From: an uncultured Lentisphaerota bacterium
Lineage (GTDB): Bacteria; Verrucomicrobiota; Kiritimatiellia; CAIQIC01
Direction: 5' to 3'
Assembly (NCBI GenBank): GCA_903896925.1
Contig: CAITZM010000117.1
Span: forward strand, 62,001-126,000
Length of the DNA stretch: 64,000 nt
The first letter of the stretch is position 1. Each line of letters starts with the position of its first letter. The translations under genes were made by a program, and so were the position numbers. This document shows positions 1-8,832 of this stretch, piece after piece. The notes below the pieces were generated by a model, which was not told the DNA's origin, searched no databases, and saw only the letters and a program-made list of their open reading frames with translations.

Positions 1-1456
<1,456 letters not shown>

Positions 1457-1491
1457 AGGTTCCTTGCTTTTTTGCGGCTAAATTGTGTCCC

Positions 1492-1519
1492 ATTCTAGCA
1501 TCATTACCCTGTATTGCAA
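1492..1519 (-). promoter_or_regulatory. Predicted sigma70-type promoter of ftsH
   Basis: On the minus strand, TTGCAA (1519-1514) and TAGAAT (1497-1492) are separated by 16 bases. The site sits just upstream of the ftsH start and next to the 3' end of the preceding lipoprotein gene. It was found by eye only. Confidence 0.55.
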
Positions 1520-1526
1520 CGGCGTG

Positions 1527-2258
1527 TCACGGTTCGCCGGCGCGGTGCAGGAGCGGCGACAGGGTCAGGCCGCGCCCCGCGAAGGTCAGCCGCATCGGCC
1601 GCTGCAGCAGTTTCGCCACCGCCTGCGCGTCGCGGTCATAATCGAAGCGCCAGGTCGCCGTCGCGCCCTCGGCCTGCGCCGCGTTACCGTCGAGGATGCG
1701 GCCCGGCGCCGTCACGCGCAGCGTGGCGCGGAAGCCTTTGAACAGTTCTGCGACGAGGGGGTTCGAATCGTCCGCGGCGATGGCCGCCAGCCGGCTCGAG
1801 AGCGTTTTTTCGCCGCCCGCCTGCTGCACCAGCAGGTAGTCGCCGCGCGCGTCGCGGCTCAACGCCACCGTGCGCTCCGGCAGCAGCGCGCGCGCCAGGC
1901 CGTCGAGCGTTTTGAAGCTGATGACGCCGCGCCGCACCACGCGGCCCGCCTTGCGCTCGGTGGTGAGTTGCTCCAGCTTCACGCCGAGCCGGGCATAGCC
2001 GGCGAATTGTTTCCGGATCTCGGCATCCGTCATGTCCTGCGGCAGCCGGGTGTTGCCGCCGGAGACGGCCAGCGTCTGGCGCAGCATCTCGCGCGCCGCC
2101 TGCTGTAGCATGGTCTGCTCCGCCTCGGGCGCGGCATAGGCCACGTTCACGACGCCGCTGCCGTCGGCCTTCAGCGTCAGGTCCTGTTCGATCTGCACGC
2201 AGCCGGCCGCCAGCGCGAGCGCGCCCAACATCAGCATATAGGAAAGGGTTTTCATCAA
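1527..2258 (-). CDS. Predicted lipoprotein, LppM-like
   Basis: 243 residues. The N-terminus is a lipoprotein signal with lipobox LAAGC, placing the lipidated Cys at residue 20. The mature start (VQIEQDLTLKADGSG) resembles the opening of LppM-type lipoprotein domains, where a short beta-strand segment carries a D-G-S/G turn. The rest is mixed alpha/beta with a basic stretch (ERKAGRVVRRG) and no catalytic motif that I recognise. It lies 99 bases after the PHP gene on the same strand, so it may be the last gene of the rex operon or an independent unit. The lipoprotein call is firm, the family assignment is tentative, and the function is unknown. Confidence 0.7.
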   Translation of the reverse strand: MMKTLSYMLMLGALALAAGCVQIEQDLTLKADGSGVVNVAYAAPEAEQTMLQQAAREMLRQTLAVSGGNTRLPQDMTDAEIRKQFAGYARLGVKLEQLTTERKAGRVVRRGVISFKTLDGLARALLPERTVALSRDARGDYLLVQQAGGEKTLSSRLAAIAADDSNPLVAELFKGFRATLRVTAPGRILDGNAAQAEGATATWRFDYDRDAQAVAKLLQRPMRLTFAGRGLTLSPLLHRAGEP

Positions 2259-2357
2259 GGGCGCGGGATTGTAATGGCCCGTTGCGTGCGCGGCGAGCAG
2301 TTTTCGTGAGCGGGTGACCCGGCGGCCCGCGGGCGCGCGCCTGGCCGTGCGCCAAGG

Positions 2358-3086
2358 TCAGGGCGGGTGGATGGCCCGGACGGCCCGGTCGGCCAGAGCC
2401 TTGCGCAAGGCGGCGAGGGTGGTGACCTCGGATGCAAACTCCAGGTAGGCCCGGCCCATGTGCTCCGGCTCGTGGGCGTCGGAGTGGGTCAGCAAGGTGT
2501 AGCGGCCCTGCAGGTTCAGCGGGTCGGCGCGCAGGTTGTAACGGAACGAGACTTCCACGGCGGGACCGATCCCGGGGGGGATGAAGCCCAATTGGGAAAT
2601 CACGCTGAAGGCCGGCCGGTCCACATGGGCCGGAATCAGCAGGCCGTCCAGTTGCGCCACGCGTGCCAGCAGGTCCGACAAGGTGAAGGCCGAGGCCAAG
2701 CCCAGGTATTGTTCCACCCGGCCCTCGATCTCGTCATCGGCGTTGAGCAGCCATTGTGCGCGGTCCGGCTCGTCCGGGCCCGGCGCCGGCGCCGGGGGCA
2801 GGCTGGCCAGCACGGCCGCGCCGAATTCCTCCGCGCGGTCGAGCCGGTCGAACAGGCAGAGGACGTGGGCTTCCTCCCGGGTGCAGACTTCCAGGCCGCA
2901 GAGCGCCGCCAGCCCTTCGCGCCGGCACGCCTCGACGAACGCGCCGCAGTTGGCCGCGCTGTTGTGATCGGTCAACGCCACCAGGCCCAGCCCCAGTTCA
3001 CGGGCGCGACGGGCGATGGCACGCGGCGACATCTCCAGCCCGCCGCAGGGCGAGAGACAGGAATGGATGTGCAGGTCGGCTTTCAT
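2358..3086 (-). CDS. PHP-domain metal-dependent phosphoesterase
   Basis: 242 residues forming a stand-alone PHP domain. Metal-ligand motifs are DLHIHS at residues 4-9, TDHN near 40, an IPAHVD segment near 150 and SDAH near 200. This is the usual order for PHP phosphoesterases, which hydrolyse phosphate esters such as nucleotides or oligonucleotides with a two- or three-metal site. The substrate cannot be read from the sequence. It is the last member of the tightly spaced rex operon (48 bases after a DRTGG gene). Similar PHP genes accompany [FeFe] hydrogenase clusters in other anaerobes (recollection). A role in cofactor handling or signalling for the hydrogenase is inference only. Confidence 0.85.
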   Translation of the reverse strand: MKADLHIHSCLSPCGGLEMSPRAIARRARELGLGLVALTDHNSAANCGAFVEACRREGLAALCGLEVCTREEAHVLCLFDRLDRAEEFGAAVLASLPPAPAPGPDEPDRAQWLLNADDEIEGRVEQYLGLASAFTLSDLLARVAQLDGLLIPAHVDRPAFSVISQLGFIPPGIGPAVEVSFRYNLRADPLNLQGRYTLLTHSDAHEPEHMGRAYLEFASEVTTLAALRKALADRAVRAIHPP

Positions 3087-3134
3087 GGACGGAGGGTGCC
3101 CGGCCTTGGCCGGAGGTGCGGTGGCGGCGGCGGC

Positions 3135-3467
3135 TCAGGCGGTGAGGCTGTGATGCACCAGGATGGAGGCTTGGAACTGATGGTCGGCCGTGCGATAGAT
3201 CCGGATGTGTTCGCGCCGGGCTGCCGCCAGCATGTCGTCGGGCACCGGGCGCCTGTTGCACAGGATGACCGCGCGCAGGCCGACGAGCGAGGCGACGGCG
3301 ATGGTGTTGGTGTGCGCCTGGATGGTGATCAGGACCCCGCCGGCCGGGGCGTGCGCCATGACATCGCTGAGCAGGTCCGAGGTGTACGCGCCGGTCAGTT
3401 CGGCGTCTTCGCCGTCGGGCTGCAGGGGTTCAAGGCCGGGGAGGGTGGCCAGGTCGGCAACTTTCAT
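3135..3467 (-). CDS. DRTGG-domain protein (second copy)
   Basis: 110 residues forming one compact alpha/beta domain of the DRTGG type, seen in phosphotransacetylase N-termini and as single-domain proteins beside hydrogenase genes. Supporting features are the YTSDLLSDVMAHAP segment, a central hydrophobic strand (GVLITIQ), and the AVILCNRRPVPDDML stretch. The equivalent blocks in the other copy at 4390-4746 are IIVSDLMSDVLTTD and GVLVVRGKHLPDTM. Its start overlaps the stop of the CBS-HATPase gene (ATGA), so the two are translationally coupled. The domain is thought to be a ligand-binding regulatory fold, and the ligand is unknown. Confidence 0.75.
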   Translation of the reverse strand: MKVADLATLPGLEPLQPDGEDAELTGAYTSDLLSDVMAHAPAGGVLITIQAHTNTIAVASLVGLRAVILCNRRPVPDDMLAAARREHIRIYRTADHQFQASILVHHSLTA

Positions 3468-4393
3468 TTTTTCACCTTCGGTGGATTGCTGAGAAAGATG
3501 ATGGAGCGCACGGTGGTCCCGACCCGGAGCGCGGAGTGGATCTCGAATTTGTCGGACACGCGCTGCACGTTGGGCAGCCCCATGCCGGCGCCAAAGCCCA
3601 GGGATTTGATCCAGTCGTTGGCGGTGGTGAACCCCTCCTGCATGGCCTGGGCCACGTCGGCGATGCCGGGGCCCTGGTCGTGGGCGACCAGCTCGGCCAC
3701 GCGCGGCGTCAGGGTCAGGCGCAGCGTGCCGCCGTTGGAGTGCACGATCTGGTTCATCTCCAGCTCGTAGGCCGCCACCGCCACGCGGCGGACCACGGCG
3801 GGATCCACCGCGCGCGCCACCAGCAGCTTTTTGATTTCGTGGGCCGCCCGCCCGGCGTTCTCAAAGTCATAGGTGCGGGTGGTGGAGGTGCGTTGCACGC
3901 GGCGCTGCAGGATCGCCTGCGTGTCCTCGTGCCCGGTTTGCAGCCGGTCCACTTCCTTGAAGAGCTCCTTCAGCAGCCCCGCGCTGATGTCGCGCGTCGT
4001 CAGGATGCCGACCAGCCGTTTTTCGCGGTTGAGCACCGGAAAGCGGCCGAAGCGGTACTTGTCGAAATACGTGATGCCGAGCGACAGCGGCATCTCCTCG
4101 TCCAGCACCACGATGTTGCGCGGCATGTGGCGGTCGATGGGGTCATTGATATAGCCCAGATCCAGCGCGGTCAGGATGTCGTGCATGCTGACGATGCCCA
4201 GCAGCCGGTCGCTTTCCACCACCGGCAGGCCGGTGATGCCGCGCTCCTTCATGCGCTGCTGGGCGGAGCGCAGGGTCGCTTCCGGCGTGATCGTGACGAG
4301 CTGGGTGCTCATCACGTCGCGCACCTTGAGCTTGAAGAGCAGGTCGAAAATCAGGAGCGGGGACTGCTCCGGATCGAGGGGCAGGATTTTCAT
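3464..4393 (-). CDS. CBS-pair protein with C-terminal anti-sigma-type HATPase
   Basis: 309 residues. Two CBS domains (about 22-75 and 85-140) bind adenine nucleotides in this family. They are followed by a GHKL ATPase domain (about 180-300) with N-box YELEMNQIVHS, G1 DQGPGI and G2 GFGAGMGLPN. There is no HisKA dimerisation helix, so it resembles anti-sigma-factor Ser/Thr kinases (RsbW type) rather than a classical histidine kinase. Start and stop both overlap neighbouring DRTGG genes by 4 bases. A plausible role is adenylate-responsive phosphorylation or ATP binding linked to the hydrogenase locus. No target is visible in the window. Confidence 0.85.
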   Translation of the reverse strand: MKILPLDPEQSPLLIFDLLFKLKVRDVMSTQLVTITPEATLRSAQQRMKERGITGLPVVESDRLLGIVSMHDILTALDLGYINDPIDRHMPRNIVVLDEEMPLSLGITYFDKYRFGRFPVLNREKRLVGILTTRDISAGLLKELFKEVDRLQTGHEDTQAILQRRVQRTSTTRTYDFENAGRAAHEIKKLLVARAVDPAVVRRVAVAAYELEMNQIVHSNGGTLRLTLTPRVAELVAHDQGPGIADVAQAMQEGFTTANDWIKSLGFGAGMGLPNVQRVSDKFEIHSALRVGTTVRSIIFLSNPPKVKK

Positions 4394-4746
4394 GCGTTGC
4401 GCGCCCCGCCGCCTTCCAGCAGGCGGCCCAGCCGCAGGCAGGTGTGGAATTGGCTGAACCGGGTGCGCACCAGCGTCAGGTCGAGTTCCTGGGCCAGGCG
4501 CTTCATGGTGTCCGGCAGGTGCTTGCCGCGCACCACCAGCACGCCCGCGGCGTCCACGAGGTCCGCGGTCCGCAGGGTCTGTTCCGAGGCCAGGGCGGTG
4601 ACCAGCAGCGGCCCGAGGGCGTCCGTGGTCAGCACGTCGCTCATCAGGTCGGACACGATGATGTTGCGCACCTCGGTCTGGTCGAAATCCGTGCCGCGAT
4701 AAATCACGTCACCTTCCAACTCACGAACAATGTCCGTCCAGCGCAT
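4390..4746 (-). CDS. DRTGG-domain protein (first copy)
   Basis: 118 residues. The start at 4746 is chosen because a strong AGGAGG ribosome site sits just before it; the same frame stays open further upstream through rex but that part is not a real N-terminus. The IIVSDLMSDVLTTD and GVLVVRGKHLPDTM blocks match the DRTGG paralogue at 3135-3467. It lies 17 bases after rex, and its stop overlaps the start of the CBS-HATPase gene. Two DRTGG proteins flanking a CBS-HATPase suggest that they form a complex or share a ligand, which is inference. Confidence 0.8.
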   Translation of the reverse strand: MRWTDIVRELEGDVIYRGTDFDQTEVRNIIVSDLMSDVLTTDALGPLLVTALASEQTLRTADLVDAAGVLVVRGKHLPDTMKRLAQELDLTLVRTRFSQFHTCLRLGRLLEGGGARNA

Positions 4747-4763
4747 GGTTCCTCCTGCCGTGC

Positions 4764-5402
4764 TCACGGCGTCCGGCCGCCCAGCTTGCCCGAGAACTTG
4801 ACGTGATAGAAAAGGTTTTCGATCTCGAGGCCGATGTTGATGTTGCGGATGATGCAGTGGTCGCCGCCCCGCAGGGGGACGGGCGCGAAGTTCAGCACCC
4901 CCCTGATCTCGCTGCCGCGGAGCACGTCGAGCACCTGGGCGGCGGCGTTGTCCGGCACCGCCATGATGGCGATGCGGATGCCCTCGCGCTTGATGAAGGG
5001 GCCGAACTCCTTGAGGTCGAGGATGGGGAGCGGCGCGTGGGGGTTGATGACGGCGGGGTTCGTGTCGAACCCCGCGACCACCTGGATGCCCTCGCGCGCG
5101 AACCCGGAATAGCTCATCAGCGCCTGCCCGATCTTGCCGCAGCCGACGATGACGATCTTCTGGGTCTTGTCCTTGCCGAGCAGCCGGTTCAGCTTGGCCA
5201 GCAGGTCGTCGATCTGGTAGCCGACCCGCTTGTTGCCGGTGAGGTGGAACAGCGAGAAGTCCTTCCGCACCAGGGCGGGGGAGAGCTCCAGCGCGTCGCC
5301 GAGGTTGTCGGAGAAGACGCGCACGAAACCGAGCGCCTTCAGCTTGTAGAGCACGCTGCGGTACTGGGAGAGACGCTGGGCGATATCGAGCTTCATGGGC
5401 AT
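4764..5402 (-). CDS. rex: Redox-sensing transcriptional repressor Rex
   Basis: 212 residues. The N-terminal winged helix (about 5-80) carries the family segment ALVRKDFSLF and a GYQIDDLL linker. The Rossmann NAD(H)-binding domain begins at KIVIVGCGKIGQAL, and a C-terminal domain-swap helix contains IENLFYHVKF. Rex binds DNA when NADH/NAD+ is low and releases it when NADH rises. The start at 5402 was picked over 5432 because GAGGT lies 5 bases upstream of it, and because the Rex operator at 5417-5434 would otherwise be coding. Rex heads a five-gene operon divergent from the hydrogenase genes. Confidence 0.95.
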   Translation of the reverse strand: MPMKLDIAQRLSQYRSVLYKLKALGFVRVFSDNLGDALELSPALVRKDFSLFHLTGNKRVGYQIDDLLAKLNRLLGKDKTQKIVIVGCGKIGQALMSYSGFAREGIQVVAGFDTNPAVINPHAPLPILDLKEFGPFIKREGIRIAIMAVPDNAAAQVLDVLRGSEIRGVLNFAPVPLRGGDHCIIRNINIGLEIENLFYHVKFSGKLGGRTP

Positions 5403-5416
5403 GCTGGACCTCGTTG

Positions 5417-5434
5417 TTGTGAAATGATTCACAT
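5417..5434. promoter_or_regulatory. Rex operator (ROP) proximal to rex
   Basis: TTGTGAAATGATTCACAT matches the Rex consensus TTGTGAA-N4-TTCACAA at 13 of 14 defined positions. It overlaps the -10 element of the predicted rex promoter, so occupancy should block rex transcription (autorepression). Confidence 0.85.
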
Positions 5435-5457
5435 ATCTTCTGGGCTTTATGTATCAA
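5430..5457 (-). promoter_or_regulatory. Predicted promoter of the rex operon
   Basis: On the minus strand, TTGATA (5457-5452), 16 bases, then TATGTG (5435-5430). The -10 overlaps the Rex operator. The 16-base spacing is the same as in several other predicted promoters of this window. Confidence 0.5.
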
Positions 5458-5479
5458 ACCGGCATTTCTATTGCAAGCT

Positions 5480-5497
5480 ATGTGAAATATTTTACGC
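5480..5497. promoter_or_regulatory. Second, weaker Rex-type operator upstream of the hydrogenase operon
   Basis: ATGTGAAATATTTTACGC has the left arm of the Rex consensus (6 of 7) and a degenerate right arm (4 of 7). The core GTGAAATATTTTAC is a 14-base palindrome with one mismatched pair. It lies about 105 bases before hndA. I could not place a convincing -35/-10 pair for the hydrogenase operon beside it. Confidence 0.6.
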
Positions 5498-5602
5498 CAA
5501 ATGTCTTGTCACGCCGGAAAGGGGGCGTATTCTCCCGCCGTGCGCGCGGCCCGCCGGGGGGTGCCGTCAGCCGGCGCGGCGCGCGCCAGAGGACAACGGA
5601 CG

Positions 5603-6109
5603 ATGCATGTGGAAACAACAACTGAACTTTCGCCGGGGCTGCTGGCGTTCATCCGGGAGTGGAAGGACAAGCCGGGCAACCTGATCATGGTGCTGCACCG
5701 GGTGCAGGAGGAGTACCGCTACATTCCGCGCCCCGTGGCGTTCAAGGTGGCCGAACTGCTGGACGTGCCGCTGGCCAAGATCTACGGCGTCATCACGTTC
5801 TACCACCTCTTCCGCCTGAAGGCGCCCGGCCGGCACCGCGTGGCGGTGTGCATGGGCACGGCCTGCTACCTCAAGGGCGGCGAGGACATCATCCGCGAGT
5901 TCGAGGACCTGGTGGGCGTGGGCGTCAACTGCATCTCCCCCGACGGCGAGTTTTCGCTGGAGGTCGTGCGGTGCATCGGCTGCTGCGGCCTCGCCCCCGT
6001 GCTGACGGTGGACGGCGAGGTGTTTGGCCGCGTGAAGAAGGGCCAGCTCGTCGAGATCCTGGCCAAGTTCCGGACGGCGCCATGCACGACAGCCTCTGTG
6101 GACATCTGA
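5603..6109 (+). CDS. hndA: NAD(P)-linked [FeFe] hydrogenase, NuoE-like [2Fe-2S] subunit
   Basis: 168 residues, the size of NuoE/HydC/HndA. The thioredoxin-like [2Fe-2S] domain has ligands C83, C88, C124 and C128 (C-x4-C and C-x3-C), the NuoE pattern. The GVITFYHLFRLK segment before the cluster is also typical. It passes electrons between the flavin subunit and other clusters of the soluble hydrogenase. The start at 5603 follows AGAGGA; the frame remains open upstream without a better ribosome site. It is the first gene of the operon controlled by the Rex sites. Confidence 0.93.
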   Translation: MHVETTTELSPGLLAFIREWKDKPGNLIMVLHRVQEEYRYIPRPVAFKVAELLDVPLAKIYGVITFYHLFRLKAPGRHRVAVCMGTACYLKGGEDIIREFEDLVGVGVNCISPDGEFSLEVVRCIGCCGLAPVLTVDGEVFGRVKKGQLVEILAKFRTAPCTTASVDI

Positions 6110-6654
6110 TGGATCTGGTCCAGAACGCCGTCGAGGCGGGGGCGCGGCGGGTGCGCGTGCGCTGGACCGAGCGTGGCGATACCCTGCGGCTGAGCGTGAG
6201 CGACGACGGCCGCGGCATGGATGCGACCCAGCTCCGCCAGGCCCTGGATCCTTTTGTAACCGAAGCCGGCAAGCATCCGGGCCGGCGCGTGGGGCTGGGG
6301 CTCCCGTTCCTGCTGCAGGCGGCGGAGGCGGCGGGCGGGCGGGTGCGGATCCGCTCGGCGCGCGGCCGGGGCACGACCGTCTGCTGCCGGGTGGCGCGCC
6401 GGCATCCGGACCGGCCGGCGGATGGGGATGTGGCGGGGACGCTCCTGCTGGCCCTGAACCTGGCCGGCGCGGTGCAGCTGCTCTGGGAGCGCCGCTGCGA
6501 TGGCGCGGCTTATCGGGTCGAGTCCGCCGAGCTGACCGCGGCCACCGGGCCGCTGGATGAGCCGCTGGCGATACAGCTTGCCCGGGCCTATGTGGCCGGG
6601 CTGGAATTGGAATTGAAGGAAGGAAGAGAACATGGCCAAGTTGACTTTAGATGA
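6082..6654 (+). CDS. Small HATPase (GHKL) protein of the hydrogenase operon
   Basis: 190 residues. A GHKL ATP-binding domain fills the first about 115 residues: N-box HLMDLVQNAVEAGA, G1 DDGRGM, G2 RRVGLGLP. No receiver, sensor or HisKA region is present. The C-terminal part, residues about 125-180, is unassigned. The start overlaps hndA by 28 bases and the end overlaps hndB by 23, so translation is coupled on both sides. A small ATPase at this place is a recurring companion of such operons in anaerobes (recollection), and its job is not established. It could be the counterpart of the CBS-HATPase in the divergent operon. Confidence 0.85.
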   Translation: MHDSLCGHLMDLVQNAVEAGARRVRVRWTERGDTLRLSVSDDGRGMDATQLRQALDPFVTEAGKHPGRRVGLGLPFLLQAAEAAGGRVRIRSARGRGTTVCCRVARRHPDRPADGDVAGTLLLALNLAGAVQLLWERRCDGAAYRVESAELTAATGPLDEPLAIQLARAYVAGLELELKEGREHGQVDFR

Positions 6655-7027
6655 TTTGCGGAAACTGCGGGATGCGAAACGCGCCGAGATCCGGCAGCGT
6701 GAAACCAGCGACAAGCCGGTGCTGGTGATTGTCGGCATGGGCACGTGCGGCATCGCCGCCGGCGCCAAGGAGACCTTCGACGCTTTTGTGGACGCGTTGG
6801 CCAAGAACAAGGTCAACAACGTGCGGGTGCAGCAGACCGGCTGCATGGGCTTGTGCCACTCGGAGCCCACGGTGGAAGTGCAGATGCCGGGCATGCCCAC
6901 GGTCATCTATGGCCTGGTGGGGCCCGACGTGGCCCGCAAAATTGTGGACAACCATCTCTTGCATCAAACGCTGGTGAACGAACACGTGTTCGACAAACCG
7001 GCAGCAGACATCATGCGCGAAGGGTAA
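6632..7027 (+). CDS. hndB: Hydrogenase accessory [2Fe-2S] subunit, HndB-like
   Basis: 131 residues of thioredoxin-like ferredoxin with the GMGTCGIAAGA motif (C39) and GCMGLC (C71, C75), as in HndB of NADP-reducing hydrogenases. I see only these three Cys in the cluster region. A strong GGAAGGAAG ribosome site precedes the start. Family knowledge places this protein in electron transfer within the Hnd complex. It is followed by hndC after 9 bases. Confidence 0.88.
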   Translation: MAKLTLDDLRKLRDAKRAEIRQRETSDKPVLVIVGMGTCGIAAGAKETFDAFVDALAKNKVNNVRVQQTGCMGLCHSEPTVEVQMPGMPTVIYGLVGPDVARKIVDNHLLHQTLVNEHVFDKPAADIMREG

Positions 7028-7036
7028 GGCATCATC

Positions 7037-8824
7037 ATGGCATTTAAATGTTATCTGTTGGTCTGCGGCGGCACGGGCTGCGAAGCCAGCCACGGGGTCG
7101 AGCTCATCAAGAGCCTCGGCGAGAAGATCAGCGAGCACGGCCTGGAGCAGGACGTGCAGGTGGTCAAGACCGGCTGTTTCGGTTTTTGCGAGAAGGGCCC
7201 GATCATCAAGGTGCTCCCGGACGAGACCTTCTACGTCGAGGTCAAGCCGGCGGACGCCGCCGAGATCATCGAGGAGCATGTGATCAAGGGGCGGCCGGTC
7301 AAGCGGCTGCTGTACGACCAGGCGCAGACCCAGCGGCTGACCAAGCTGGAAGACATCAAGTTCTACCAGAAGCAGCTGCGCATCGTCCTGCGCAACTGCG
7401 GCGTGATCAATCCCGAGAAGATCGACGAGTACATCGCCCGCGACGGCTATGTCGCGCTGGAAAAGGCGCTGTTCTCGATGAAGCCCGACGATGTGCTGGC
7501 CGAGCTCAAGAAGTCCGGCCTGCGCGGCCGCGGCGGCGCGGGTTTCCCGACCTGGCAGAAGTGGGGTTTTTCGCAAAAGGTGCAGGATGCCCAGAAGTAC
7601 ATCATCTGCAATGCCGACGAAGGCGACCCGGGCGCCTACATGGACCGCAGCACGCTGGAAGGCGATCCGCACTCGATCCTGGAGGCGATGACCATCGCCG
7701 GCTACACGGTCGGCGCTTCGCAGGGCTACGTGTATATCCGGGCCGAATATCCGCTGGCCATCCAACGCCTGGAAATTGCGATCGCGCAGGCGCGTGACCT
7801 CGGCCTCCTGGGCCAGAACATCCTTGGCAGCGGTTTCTCATTTGATATTGAGCTGCGCCTCGGCGCCGGCGCCTTTGTCTGCGGCGAGGAAACCGCGCTG
7901 CTGACCTCGATCGAGGGCAACCGCGGCATGCCCATTCCGCGGCCTCCATACCCCGCGGTCAAGGGCTTGTGGGGCCACCCGACGGTGATCAACAACGTCG
8001 AGACGCTGGCCAACATCCCGGTCATCCTGCTCAAGGGCGGCGATTGGTTTGCCAGCATCGGCACGGAGACCTCCAAGGGCACGAAGGTGTTTGCGTTGAC
8101 CGGCAAGGTGAACAACTCCGGCCTGATCGAGGTGCCCATGGGCATCACCCTGCGCGAGATCATTTTCGAGATCGGTGGCGGCATCCGGAACGGGCGCGCC
8201 TTCAAGGCCGTCCAGACCGGCGGTCCTTCGGGCGGCGTCATCACCCAGGACTATCTCGATATGCCGATCGATTACGAAAGTCTCGGCAAGCTGGGGTCCA
8301 TCATGGGCTCCGGCGGCATGATCGTCATGGATGAGGACGATTGCATGGTGGACGTGGCGAAGTTCTATCTGGAATTCACCGTGGATGAATCCTGCGGCAA
8401 GTGCGCCCCCTGCCGGATCGGCGGCCGCACGCTGTACAACCTGCTCACCAAGATCAGCAAGGGCAAGGGGAGCATGCAGGACCTGGACCAGATCAAGGAA
8501 ATCGGGCAGGCGATGCGGAAGGCTTCGTTGTGCGGGCTGGGCCAGACGGCGCCGAACCCGGCCGTCTCGACCATCAAATATTTCGAGGCGGAATATCTCG
8601 CCCACATCAACGACCACAAGTGTCCGGCGGGTAAATGCCACGACCTGCTGCGCTACTTTATTCTCCCGGACAAGTGCATCGGCTGCACGTTGTGCGCCCG
8701 GCGCTGTCCCGTCAAGTGCATCAGCGGCACGCCGCGCCAGGTGCATGTCGTGGACGAGGCGCGTTGCATCAAATGCGGTGAGTGCTTCAAAGCCTGCAAG
8801 TTTGAGGCCGTTTTACGGAACTGA
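7037..8824 (+). CDS. hndC: NAD(P)-linked [FeFe] hydrogenase, NuoF-like flavin subunit
   Basis: 595 residues, typical for HydB/HndC. Order of parts: an N-terminal thioredoxin-like [2Fe-2S] domain (C10, C15, then TGCFGFC), the NuoF FMN/NAD(H) core with GRGGAGFPTWQKW (about residue 162) and CGEETALLTSIEGNRGMP, an SLBB segment, the N3-type [4Fe-4S] motif CGKCAPCRIGG, and two C-terminal [4Fe-4S] clusters (CIGCTLCARRCP, CIKCGECFKACK). This subunit exchanges electrons with NAD(P)H. In the related HydABC enzymes it is the site linked to electron bifurcation. It is followed by hndD after 8 bases. Confidence 0.96.
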   Translation: MAFKCYLLVCGGTGCEASHGVELIKSLGEKISEHGLEQDVQVVKTGCFGFCEKGPIIKVLPDETFYVEVKPADAAEIIEEHVIKGRPVKRLLYDQAQTQRLTKLEDIKFYQKQLRIVLRNCGVINPEKIDEYIARDGYVALEKALFSMKPDDVLAELKKSGLRGRGGAGFPTWQKWGFSQKVQDAQKYIICNADEGDPGAYMDRSTLEGDPHSILEAMTIAGYTVGASQGYVYIRAEYPLAIQRLEIAIAQARDLGLLGQNILGSGFSFDIELRLGAGAFVCGEETALLTSIEGNRGMPIPRPPYPAVKGLWGHPTVINNVETLANIPVILLKGGDWFASIGTETSKGTKVFALTGKVNNSGLIEVPMGITLREIIFEIGGGIRNGRAFKAVQTGGPSGGVITQDYLDMPIDYESLGKLGSIMGSGGMIVMDEDDCMVDVAKFYLEFTVDESCGKCAPCRIGGRTLYNLLTKISKGKGSMQDLDQIKEIGQAMRKASLCGLGQTAPNPAVSTIKYFEAEYLAHINDHKCPAGKCHDLLRYFILPDKCIGCTLCARRCPVKCISGTPRQVHVVDEARCIKCGECFKACKFEAVLRN

Positions 8825-8832
8825 GGTAGGCC

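Noticed and set aside
4747..5457. A long N-terminal extension of the first DRTGG protein, in a frame running through rex
   Set aside because: It is an off-frame reading of rex. A strong AGGAGG ribosome site marks the true start at 4746.
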